The notes under the pieces are model-generated. The model searched no databases, was not told where the DNA came from, and was given only the letters and a program-made list of their open reading frames with translations. The position numbers were made by a program, and so were the translations under genes. This document shows, one piece after another, positions 1-7,194 of a stretch of 40,349 bases of DNA; the first letter of the stretch is position 1; each line of letters starts with the position of its first letter. Source of the stretch: Phycisphaerae bacterium (GTDB lineage: Bacteria; Planctomycetota; Phycisphaerae; Sedimentisphaerales; UBA12454); assembly GCA_026386845.1 (NCBI GenBank), contig JAPLMW010000092.1:1-40349 (forward strand), written 5' to 3'.

Positions 1-32
1 AAAAAAGTAAAAATTTAATTTGGAGAAGAATT

Positions 33-776
33 ATGAAGAAGTTAATTACAATTTGTTTAGTAGTATTTTTTGCAATTAATGCGAATGCGGTTATGATTAC
101 GCACACGCACTCGCAGGGTATTGGAAGTTATGACGTCTCGTTTAACAGCGGGGGCAGTTATACTAGTTCATACTTGGGAAGATTCGTGATGTCGGTGGCT
201 ACTTCTACGACATTGCCAGCGAACTACCCTGTCTACACCTATTCAGACCACCCGTATAGCTTTTATTCCTACTGCCTTGAACCCACTCAAAGCATTGCTG
301 TGGGCCATACTGCAACCTACGACTTCACTATTGGCTCCTTGGCAGGGACCGATGGTATCTCGGCACCGGAGGCTGTCTTGATCAATGAGCTCTTCGGCCG
401 CTACAGTCCGCTCCTGAGCGCCGATCCCACGGGCAACTATACCGGTGGAACTTTCAGAACGGCTGCTGCGGCATTGCAGTTGGCGATCTGGAAGATCAAC
501 CTGGACGCGGCGACCGAGACCTTGGGGCTTTGGGACTTCACCAGTGGACTTATGCGAGTAGGCACTATCACTGCAGAAAGTGGGGCGAGCAAGACAGCAA
601 ACGTGGTCGCGTTGGAGATGCTGAACAGCCTCACTGGCACGGGTCCGATGGCGTGGGGATTGGAGGGCTTGCGGAGTACTTCAACTCAGGATCTGCTCAT
701 CCAGTCTATCCCAGAACCGGCGACGATTGCGATTCTTGGTCTTGGCGCTTTGAGTCTTGTTAGAAGAAAAAAGTAA
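33..776 (+). CDS. PEP-CTERM surface protein with thioester-domain-like motifs
   Basis: This 247-residue exported protein has a signal peptide (residues 1-19) and a C-terminal PEP-CTERM anchor: the PEP motif at 227-229, a hydrophobic helix, then an RRKK tail. In systems of this type an exosortase removes the tail at the membrane; none is in this window. The body contains FYSYCLEP (Cys81) and, further on, AALQLAIWKI (Gln149, Trp153). That Cys plus Q-x-x-hydrophobic-W pattern resembles the internal Cys-Gln thioester domains of Gram-positive adhesins and related PEP-CTERM proteins, so covalent surface attachment is possible but unproven. A GGAG Shine-Dalgarno lies 8 bases before the ATG. The signal peptide and its DNA are almost identical to those of the next gene, so the leaders look duplicated. 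Confidence 0.85.
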   Translation: MKKLITICLVVFFAINANAVMITHTHSQGIGSYDVSFNSGGSYTSSYLGRFVMSVATSTTLPANYPVYTYSDHPYSFYSYCLEPTQSIAVGHTATYDFTIGSLAGTDGISAPEAVLINELFGRYSPLLSADPTGNYTGGTFRTAAAALQLAIWKINLDAATETLGLWDFTSGLMRVGTITAESGASKTANVVALEMLNSLTGTGPMAWGLEGLRSTSTQDLLIQSIPEPATIAILGLGALSLVRRKK

Positions 777-878
777 GGGACGGAGTTAACCCACAGGATG
801 GGTATAAACAAAGGAGTGTAAGAAGAACAGTGATGAAGTGATGCATAAGCAAGACAGTGATTAGAACCGTAAAGAACG

Positions 879-919
879 AGGGCTGAGCCGCGAATCAGCA
901 ACCCAGCCCTTCTATTTTT
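879..919 (+). terminator. Rho-independent terminator after the first PEP-CTERM gene
   Basis: The arms AGGGCTG (879-885) and CAGCCCT (904-910) form a 7-bp stem, followed by a T-rich tail. It lies about 100 bases after the stop codon. The loop is long (18 bases), so efficiency is uncertain. Confidence 0.6.
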
Positions 920-956
920 CAACCAACTGGTAACAAAGTAAAAAGGAACAATGGAA

Positions 957-1693
957 ATGAAGAAGTTAATGACAATTTGTTTAATTATATCAGCTCTGGC
1001 GGTTTCGTCAGATATTGTATCAGCCAATATAACCAATGGCGGATTTGAAACCGGCGACCTGACCGGCTGGACCTATGAGGACGCAAATAGTGGCCACAAC
1101 GGGGCTACCGGCAATGCGCTATCTGTAACAGAAGATTATCATTATTCCGGCGGGCATGCGTTATGGGGATCTGCTTCCCTTCTTAGTGACTGCTCGGCCT
1201 GGAATGGACAAGAAGACTGGTCACGCACTTATGCATGGTCGGACGCCCAGAACCTGTCCGATGTAAATTCAATCCAGCTTTATCTTACTGACTTCCGGTC
1301 CAATCCCCCCCCCCTGCAAATTGGGGCTGGGGACAGGAAGTCTTTCTGATGCTCAATGATGGAACAAACAGCGCTTCTGTATTACTGATTGACAATCACG
1401 AGCCGGGATACACAAGCCTCTTCGATCTTGGACTCTATACAAGCTCGACGGGCAGCGACAAAAGAACCTGGTATGGCTTTGATGTCGCTCTCAGCACGAC
1501 TGGTTTTGGCGCCGGTATTAACCTTTCAAACGCAAAGGTCGGAATCTGCTGGGAGGCTATTAGCTGGCTAACATCGTATCCCCAAGAACTCAAGGCCGAA
1601 GCTGCTGTTGACAACATAACACTTGTTCCAGAGCCGGCAACGATTTGTCTGCTGGCAATTGGTTCATTAGCCTTCATTGGAAGGAAGAAATAA
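957..1693 (+). pseudogene. PEP-CTERM protein split by a frameshift in a poly-C tract
   Basis: Two reading frames together encode one PEP-CTERM protein. The first part (957 to about 1304) has a signal peptide and a NGGFETGDLTGW opening typical of secreted Planctomycete proteins with a carbohydrate-binding-like beta fold. The second continues from the C run as NWGWGQEVFLMLNDG and ends in VPEPATICLLAIGS plus a GRKK tail. The frames join only if one C is added (or two removed) within ten C at 1305-1314. As written, the first frame stops at 1349 after an unrelated tail. The start at 957 is preferred over the ATG at 951 because AAGGA at 943-947 is then 9 bases away. This could be a real pseudogene, a phase-variable gene or a homopolymer error. 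Confidence 0.75.
1305..1314. repeat. Ten-C homopolymer at the frameshift
   Basis: A run of ten C lies at the point where the reading frame of the second PEP-CTERM gene changes. The upstream codon frame must shift by -1 here to stay open. Long mononucleotide runs in surface-protein genes are typical sites of slipped-strand phase variation and also of sequencing error. Confidence 0.9.
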
Positions 1694-1782
1694 TAGTTAA
1701 GGAAAGAAGAGTTAATAATAAATCTGCGACAGGGCCGTCAGGTTTCTGACAGTTTTGTCCGTCTATTTTGGAGAAGAAGAAA

Positions 1783-2493
1783 ATGATTTGGAAAAGAAGA
1801 AGAAAAACAAGAAATACTGTTCTCGTTTTGCTGGCCGTTTTTGCCTTAAACACCCTGACTTACGCCAATATGATTTACAGCTTTGACATCTTCAACAACC
1901 AAAAATACGAAAACGACCCGCGGCTTACTTTTACGCTGACAATCAGCGATGAAGGTCTGGTTGCAGGCAGGCATACAGCAGGCTTAAGATTCGACAACAG
2001 CAGTGCCATCAGTTCGTCAATTACCGATATTTATTTCGATGCCCATCCGGATACCGGCAGTTCTCTTATTTTCGACGGTGTTTCAATCATCGAAGGCACC
2101 GGCGTATCCTTCAGCAAAGGCGCAAGTCCGCAAACTCTGCCCGGCGGCGAAATGCTTACGCCAAAATTCGACAAAACTCCGGAATACAGCGCCGACTCCG
2201 ATTCACCGGTCTCTCCAAGCGGCATAAACCCAAACGAATGGCTTAAACTCGTTTTCACGCTGAAAACGGAAAGAAATATTAATGATTTAATTGCTGAAAT
2301 CGCTGCCGGCGGCAGCGCCACAGCGACAAATCTTCGGGTCGGCATTCACATTCAGTCTTTGCCGGCCGCCTGCGGCAGCGACAGCGCTTCAGCCATAAAT
2401 TGCGCTCTGCCAATACAGCCGATACCCGAACCGGCAACGATTTGCCTGCTCGGCCTCGGTGCTTTGAGTCTTATTCGCAGAAAAAAACACTAA
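1783..2493 (+). CDS. PEP-CTERM surface protein, third of the cluster
   Basis: This 236-residue exported protein starts with a basic stretch (WKRRRKTRN) and a hydrophobic signal segment ending near TYAN. It ends in IPEPATICLLGLGALS plus an IRRKKH tail, a complete PEP-CTERM anchor. The body (GVSFSKGASPQTLPGG, SPSGINPNEWLKLVFTL, LRVGIHIQSLP) matches in style a widespread but uncharacterised PEP-CTERM family, so no function is assigned. The ATG at 1783 is chosen because GGAG at 1770-1773 stands 9 bases before it; a TTG 15 bases upstream overlaps that site. A terminator follows. Confidence 0.85.
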   Translation: MIWKRRRKTRNTVLVLLAVFALNTLTYANMIYSFDIFNNQKYENDPRLTFTLTISDEGLVAGRHTAGLRFDNSSAISSSITDIYFDAHPDTGSSLIFDGVSIIEGTGVSFSKGASPQTLPGGEMLTPKFDKTPEYSADSDSPVSPSGINPNEWLKLVFTLKTERNINDLIAEIAAGGSATATNLRVGIHIQSLPAACGSDSASAINCALPIQPIPEPATICLLGLGALSLIRRKKH

Positions 2494-2521
2494 TCAGGTG
2501 TTAATTTAAGCAAACCTTTCA

Positions 2522-2548
2522 GGCTGCCGACTACCGACAGCCTTTTTT
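2522..2548 (+). terminator. Rho-independent terminator after the PEP-CTERM cluster
   Basis: GGCTGCCG (2522-2529) pairs with CGACAGCC (2535-2542) with one mismatch and a 5-base loop, followed by six T. It separates the PEP-CTERM genes from the K+ uptake pair. Confidence 0.8.
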
Positions 2549-2560
2549 ATTTTCTGGAAT

Positions 2561-2589
2561 TTTCCAAAAACATAGAATAGAATTATAGT
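2561..2589 (+). promoter_or_regulatory. Candidate promoter just upstream of trkH
   Basis: TTTCCA (2561-2566), a 17-base spacer and TATAGT (2584-2589) resemble a sigma-70 promoter (4/6 and 5/6 to consensus). The -10 ends only 5 bases before the ATG at 2595 and there is no Shine-Dalgarno, so the mRNA may be leaderless. Confidence 0.4.
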
Positions 2590-2594
2590 CTATT

Positions 2595-4307
2595 ATGGAT
2601 ATCCTTTATAAAAACAAAACCCTCGAGCGGCTGCTGATATTGACAAATATTGCCGCAACTACCGCTGTTGCCGGAACGGCCTTACTGCAGTTAGGCTTCT
2701 TTAAGCCGATACTTTCCGATGCGCAGATGTATTTGATACTCGCTGCCGCCGCGATCTTTTTCACAGGGGAAAAATTCATAAGATTCTTCAACGCCCGCTC
2801 CAAAAAAGATTACCTTCATTTCTGCTGGTTTGAATTTATTTTTATCGTCCTGTTTGCAGTCCTTTACTTTTCGGCAGGCATCTTATGGGCATTAGGCGTT
2901 TATCTGCTGATGCAGATTATTACAAAGGTATGCAGGACTATGGTAAATATTGCCGCCGCAGGCAAAAGTCCTGCCGCAGCTTTCATCGGCAGCTTCATAG
3001 CTCTCATTCTGGCCGGTGCACTTCTTCTTATGCTGCCGCGAAGCCATACCCAGCCGGTAAAGTTCATTGACGCATTATTCACCTCTACAAGCGCAACCTG
3101 TGTAACAGGTCTTACTGTAAAAAATACCGGAGCGGATTTTTCCATTATAGGTCACACAGTAATACTCTGCCTCATCCAGCTTGGCGGTTTGGGTATTGTA
3201 ATTTTCGGCGCCGTTTTCGCCCTGCTTTTCGGCCAGGCTCTTAATGTTCGCCAGGCAGCGGCAATGCAGGATTTACTCATCGCTCAAACTGTGAGCAAAA
3301 TAGCAAAGGCCATCGCATTTGTCTTCGTTGCGACAATCGTAATCGAAGGATGGGGTGCAATATGTCTTTATAAGATGTGGGATTTGGCTGCCCCCCTGCC
3401 GGCTCATATCACAAGTAAATGGTTCTGCTCGGTATTCCATTCTGTCAGTGCGTTTTGCAATGCCGGACTCGGCCTCTTTTCAGACAATCTTATCAGATAT
3501 AACTTTGACTGGCGGGTTTACGGCGTCATCTGTCCATTGATAATACTCGGCGGCCTGGGATTCGGCGTTCTTGAAAATCTTTACGACATATTTGCAACTA
3601 AAATCAAAAATCTACTCAGTGCAAATTACAACCGTCCTGTAAGAATGGAACTTCAGACAAAAATAGTTTTGCTTGTAACCGCTATACTTATTGTCGGCGG
3701 AACAGCGGGGCTGCTTATCTTTCACAACAATACAGACAGCCATCATATTAACCTTGCCGACGCTTTTTTCCAGGCGGTAACAGCCAGAACAGCCGGTTTT
3801 AACACCATTGACATCAACACTCTTTCGGCGCCTGCGAAAATGATTCTTATAATACTTATGTTCATCGGCGGCTCGCCAGGCGGAACCGCAGGCGGAATTA
3901 AAACCGTTACGCTGGCAGTAATCATAATGGCAATTTACGCTACGATACGCAAAAGAGCCGAAGTGGAAATTTTCAAACGCTCCATACCGCTTGCAATTGT
4001 CGGCAAAGCTCTTGTGGTAGTATCGCTCTTTATGGCAGTGCTGTTTTCAGCGACTTTCCTGATGACAATTACCGAAAGACATAACGATTTTGATTTTATC
4101 GCCATAATGTTTGAGGCAGCAAGCGCTCTTGGCACTGTCGGGCTATCCTGCGGGATTACGCCGGCTTTGACAACAGCGGGAAAAATTATTATCATTATTA
4201 CTATGCTGATTGGCAGGCTTGGGCCGCTTACGCTGCTTGCTGTTTTGACTTTCAATATAAAGCCGGCCCGGTATAATTATCCGACGGAATCCGTAGTTGT
4301 GGGATAA
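2595..4307 (+). CDS. trkH: TrkH/KtrB-family potassium uptake channel subunit
   Basis: This 570-residue inner-membrane protein belongs to the K+ transporter superfamily that works with a cytoplasmic RCK gate. Four pore-loop repeats are visible: TSATCVTGLT (about 165-174), SAFCNAGLG (285-293), TARTAGFN (396-403) and SALGTVGLS (510-518). The third is followed by a glycine-rich GGSPGGTAGG segment typical of the gating region. About four extra membrane segments precede the first repeat, making it longer than a minimal KtrB. Its partner RCK gene follows 44 bases downstream, forming an operon. No Shine-Dalgarno is seen before the ATG. Family assignment is firm; Trk versus Ktr type is not settled, though the single-RCK partner favours Ktr-like. 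Confidence 0.93.
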   Translation: MDILYKNKTLERLLILTNIAATTAVAGTALLQLGFFKPILSDAQMYLILAAAAIFFTGEKFIRFFNARSKKDYLHFCWFEFIFIVLFAVLYFSAGILWALGVYLLMQIITKVCRTMVNIAAAGKSPAAAFIGSFIALILAGALLLMLPRSHTQPVKFIDALFTSTSATCVTGLTVKNTGADFSIIGHTVILCLIQLGGLGIVIFGAVFALLFGQALNVRQAAAMQDLLIAQTVSKIAKAIAFVFVATIVIEGWGAICLYKMWDLAAPLPAHITSKWFCSVFHSVSAFCNAGLGLFSDNLIRYNFDWRVYGVICPLIILGGLGFGVLENLYDIFATKIKNLLSANYNRPVRMELQTKIVLLVTAILIVGGTAGLLIFHNNTDSHHINLADAFFQAVTARTAGFNTIDINTLSAPAKMILIILMFIGGSPGGTAGGIKTVTLAVIIMAIYATIRKRAEVEIFKRSIPLAIVGKALVVVSLFMAVLFSATFLMTITERHNDFDFIAIMFEAASALGTVGLSCGITPALTTAGKIIIIITMLIGRLGPLTLLAVLTFNIKPARYNYPTESVVVG

Positions 4308-4351
4308 ACCTATCCCTTGTTTTGAATACTGTCCAAAGGAGACTGATTGAT

Positions 4352-5035
4352 ATGAAAAAGTTTGCAGTAATAGGTCTTGGCAGATTCGGCCGAAAATTGG
4401 CTGCTACTCTCACAATGGGCGAAGCTGAAGTAATAGCGATAGACCAGAATCGTGAAATAATCGAGGAAATCCGCGACGAGGTAACACACGCTGTAAGACT
4501 CGACAGCACTGATGAGGATGCTCTGCGGTCTCAGGGAATCGATAAAGTGGATGTCGCGATTGTCGGCATAGGCCAGGGCGGACGCGGTTTTGAGTCTTCG
4601 ATACTTACCGTCGTCAATTTAAAGGCAATGGGTGTGCCGCAGATTTATGCCCGCTCAGAAAACCTTATCCAGGGACAGGTACTGTCAAAGGTCGGTGCCA
4701 CAGAAGTCATCTATCCTGAAATCGAATCTGCTCAGCGATGGGCCTATAAACTGCTCACGCCGCAGATAACCGACAAGATAGACCTCGCACCGGGCTATTC
4801 GCTGGCAAGCGTAATCGCCCCGGCAAGTTATCACGGAAAAACCGTTCTCGACCTCCAGTTCCGCCATAAATATGGAGTTAATCTGGTTTCGATAAAAAGA
4901 GGCGAAAAAGCGGAAGATGTAAAACAGAAAGGCGAAATAATAAATGTCCCCTTGCCGGATACCGTTATTTACGAAGATGATATCCTGATGATTGCCGGCT
5001 CGGATGAAGACCTCGCAAGGCTGCCGCAGGAATAA
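4352..5035 (+). CDS. trkA: TrkA/KtrA-type RCK regulatory subunit
   Basis: This 227-residue cytoplasmic protein has an N-terminal Rossmann RCK_N domain (VIGLGRFGRK nucleotide-binding loop near residues 5-14, acidic DQN at the end of beta-2) and a C-terminal RCK_C domain (from about residue 140). One RCK_N/RCK_C pair is the KtrA arrangement; E. coli TrkA has two in tandem. It should form a ring that gates the TrkH-type pore encoded just upstream in response to bound nucleotide. The ATG at 4352 is chosen because AAGGAG at 4336-4341 is 10 bases upstream; an upstream TTG at 4322 would put the ribosome-binding site inside the coding region. Confidence 0.92.
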   Translation: MKKFAVIGLGRFGRKLAATLTMGEAEVIAIDQNREIIEEIRDEVTHAVRLDSTDEDALRSQGIDKVDVAIVGIGQGGRGFESSILTVVNLKAMGVPQIYARSENLIQGQVLSKVGATEVIYPEIESAQRWAYKLLTPQITDKIDLAPGYSLASVIAPASYHGKTVLDLQFRHKYGVNLVSIKRGEKAEDVKQKGEIINVPLPDTVIYEDDILMIAGSDEDLARLPQE

Positions 5036-5041
5036 ATTTTT

Positions 5042-6112
5042 TCAGACACGCCTGAATTTTCTCAACTTCTCAAGCATCTGCTGAAAATCAATAGGCAGAG
5101 GCGCCTCGAATGTCATTTTCTTGTTCGTCGTCGGATGCGTCAATTCAAGATGCCAGGCGTGAAGAGCAGGCCTTGCCATCAGCGGTTCTTCAGGCTTGGC
5201 CTGTTTATCCTCAATCTGCCAGTGATAGACAATTTTCCCTCCGTACATTTCATCGCCGACTATCGGGTGTTTTATATAAGACATATGGACGCGTATCTGA
5301 TGCGTTCTGCCGGTTCTTATGTCAAGTTTAAGCAGCGAATAACCCCTGAATTTTTCGAGAACCTCATAATATGTTATCGCTTCCTTGCCGATTTCCGGCC
5401 GAACTGCGAATCTCTCGCGTATTATCGGGTGAACAGCCAGCGGCTTATTTATGCAATCCGCCAAAAGTTCAGGTGTGCCGTGCACAATCGCCAGATAATG
5501 CTTTCTTGTTTGTCTCATTTCAAATTGTCTGGCCAGCCGCCAGTGAGCGGTATCATTTTTCGCGATTACAAGAGCGCCTGTGGTATTACGGTCGAGCCTG
5601 TGAACTATGCCGGGGCGAAACTCCTCGCTGCCCTTTGAAAGCTGCTTGGCGTAATACACAAGAGCATTGACAAGCGTGCCTTTCTTAAAGCCTCTGGCGG
5701 GATGAACAATCAAGTTCGCCTGTTTATTGATAACAAGAATATCATCGTCCTCGTAAATAATATTGAGCGGAATATTTTCCGGAATAATTTCTTTAATCTC
5801 AGGCGGCGGCAGAATCAAATCCACGGTATCTCCCGGCGAAAGTTTCGTGCTGGGCTTGGCGGTTTTGCCGTTGATAGTTACCGCCTGTTCTCTTATCAGT
5901 TTCTGAAGTGTTGTTCTGCTGAACTGGCTTAATCTGCCCTGGAGGTATTTATCGAGCCTGCGGTTTGTTATGTTATTTCCGACCCGCAGCGACAGGTGTT
6001 CCGCGCCTTCGGTCTGGTCAAGTAATTCCTGCCCGCCCAAAGGCGAAGTCTCGCCTAAAGCGGAGTTGTTTTGTTCGTTTGTGTTTTGGCCTGTAAGCTC
6101 TTGCTCATTCAT
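5042..6112 (-). CDS. rluD: RluD-type 23S rRNA pseudouridine synthase
   Basis: This 356-residue protein probably converts uridines to pseudouridine in 23S rRNA. After a polar extension of about 40 residues it has an S4 RNA-binding domain (RRLDKYLQGRLSQFSRTTLQ), then the RluA catalytic domain with GIVHRLDRNTTGALV, whose Asp is the catalytic residue. S4 plus catalytic domain and the overall length fit RluD/RluC rather than RluA; the exact target uridines cannot be told from sequence. Its Shine-Dalgarno (AAGGTG) and the first two bases of its ATG lie in one arm of an inverted repeat (6111-6183), which may control translation. The gene follows a YfgM-like gene on the same strand. Confidence 0.9.
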   Translation of the reverse strand: MNEQELTGQNTNEQNNSALGETSPLGGQELLDQTEGAEHLSLRVGNNITNRRLDKYLQGRLSQFSRTTLQKLIREQAVTINGKTAKPSTKLSPGDTVDLILPPPEIKEIIPENIPLNIIYEDDDILVINKQANLIVHPARGFKKGTLVNALVYYAKQLSKGSEEFRPGIVHRLDRNTTGALVIAKNDTAHWRLARQFEMRQTRKHYLAIVHGTPELLADCINKPLAVHPIIRERFAVRPEIGKEAITYYEVLEKFRGYSLLKLDIRTGRTHQIRVHMSYIKHPIVGDEMYGGKIVYHWQIEDKQAKPEEPLMARPALHAWHLELTHPTTNKKMTFEAPLPIDFQQMLEKLRKFRRV

Positions 6113-6183
6113 CCCGCACCTTTTAAATATTCAATGTATCACGTATATTTTTTGAAGAATTGAATGGAAAGAAGGTGCGGGAT
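6111..6183 (-). promoter_or_regulatory. Hairpin that would mask the rluD ribosome-binding site
   Basis: Bases 6111-6122 and 6172-6183 are perfect 12-bp inverted repeats, with a second 7-bp paired block (6129-6135 with 6159-6165) nearer the loop. On the minus-strand mRNA the 3' arm reads AAGGTGCGGGAT, i.e. the Shine-Dalgarno through the AT of the start codon. The 5' arm lies about 10 bases after the stop of the upstream gene. No T-run follows, so it is not a typical terminator. A near-identical arrangement is found before the Gfo/Idh gene at 39775-39887. Confidence 0.6.
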
Positions 6184-6193
6184 TCATCTCAAG

Positions 6194-6979
6194 CTATTTA
6201 GCCAAATTAAAGTCCAAATCCTTCTGCGATGTAATACCAGTTCCCGTCAACGGTGTTTCCAGTTCCAGCGGCTTGTCTGCGGGCTGCTGAATTTGCGGTT
6301 TTAGAGCCTGAACAAAAAAGACCTTTTCCTGGTAGTCGCTTATAACCTGTGCACGAAATTTCGCTCTTGCATCGAATGAGGTGCCCTGATATTGGGGCGA
6401 ATCAGCTATTTTTTCATAAAGTTTTTTGGCTCCTGCAAAATCTCCCATATCCTCAAGGCACAAGGCTATTCCATATTCGGCCATAGCCGCCACTTCGGGC
6501 GAATCCTTTGCCTTTTCGAGAGCCTGTTCATAAACAGTTTTTGCCTGCTCAAGCTGATATCTCTGCACATCAGCTTCTGCAGCCTTGGGACGATAGTGAA
6601 GCTCGGTGCGAAGAGCTTCTGCCCTTTTAATCATCGCTAAAGCTGACAAAAGCGGATTGTCTGTTTCCGTAGCGGCGTTTTGAAGACTGCCTGCCGTGTT
6701 AAGAAAAATATCCGAAACACCCAGCCCCTGCACTTTGCCGGCCAGCACAGTCTCTCTCTGCCAAATAAGCTGCTCAAGCAAAGCCGTCGTCATCGCCTGC
6801 TTTTGCTCCCAGACATCGCCCTGTTTGCTGTAAAAGAATATTGTATAGACAATAAGGCCTGCGATTACAATCGCCCCGACAATTATAGTTGTCTGATTTT
6901 CCTTAAACCACTGAGGAAAATGTATAATCCAGTCGGCCAGTTCATTTGTTGCCAACTCATGACGACGTTCTGATTTCAT
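6194..6979 (-). CDS. Membrane-anchored TPR-like protein (YfgM-like)
   Basis: This 261-residue protein has a short cytoplasmic N-terminus, one membrane helix (about 30-50, TTIIVGAIVIAGLIVYTIFF) and a long exposed helical region. Two stretches resemble tetratricopeptide repeats: YQLEQAKTVYEQALEKA and AEYGIALCLEDMGDFAGAKKLYEKIA. The layout of one N-terminal helix plus TPR helices is that of YfgM-like proteins, which assist the SecYEG translocon in E. coli, but the resemblance is structural and the function here is inferred. An AAGGAAA Shine-Dalgarno precedes the ATG. It is followed on the same strand by the RluD-type gene, across the inverted repeat. Confidence 0.6.
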   Translation of the reverse strand: MKSERRHELATNELADWIIHFPQWFKENQTTIIVGAIVIAGLIVYTIFFYSKQGDVWEQKQAMTTALLEQLIWQRETVLAGKVQGLGVSDIFLNTAGSLQNAATETDNPLLSALAMIKRAEALRTELHYRPKAAEADVQRYQLEQAKTVYEQALEKAKDSPEVAAMAEYGIALCLEDMGDFAGAKKLYEKIADSPQYQGTSFDARAKFRAQVISDYQEKVFFVQALKPQIQQPADKPLELETPLTGTGITSQKDLDFNLAK

Positions 6980-7006
6980 CTTATTTTTCCTTTTTTAATT
7001 CATCCC

Positions 7007-7075
7007 CCTGCTTTCTTGCCCGCCGCCCCGACTTGCGTCGAGAAACGCGGGGGCAGGCGAAAGCAAGAAGGCAGG
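7007..7075. repeat. Long GC-rich palindrome between divergent genes
   Basis: CCTGCTTTCTTGC (7007-7019) pairs with GCAAGAAGGCAGG (7063-7075), 13 bp with one T-G pair. A second inner stem is formed by the GC-rich bases around 7020-7030 and 7048-7059. There is no T-run on either side, so it looks like a dispersed palindromic element rather than a terminator. Confidence 0.7.
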
Positions 7076-7194
7076 ACTAACCTGATAAATACCAGAGGAG
7101 ATTATAGCTGTTTGCCTTTTAACTTGCAATATCCGTTTTGCACCATTAAAATCTTCGTTTAACGAACAAATAAACGGATTTATCAGGAAAAACA

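Noticed and set aside
1291-1349. Programmed ribosomal frameshift as the main explanation for the split PEP-CTERM gene
   Set aside because: No downstream stimulatory structure or Shine-Dalgarno-like stimulator was seen; tract length change is simpler.
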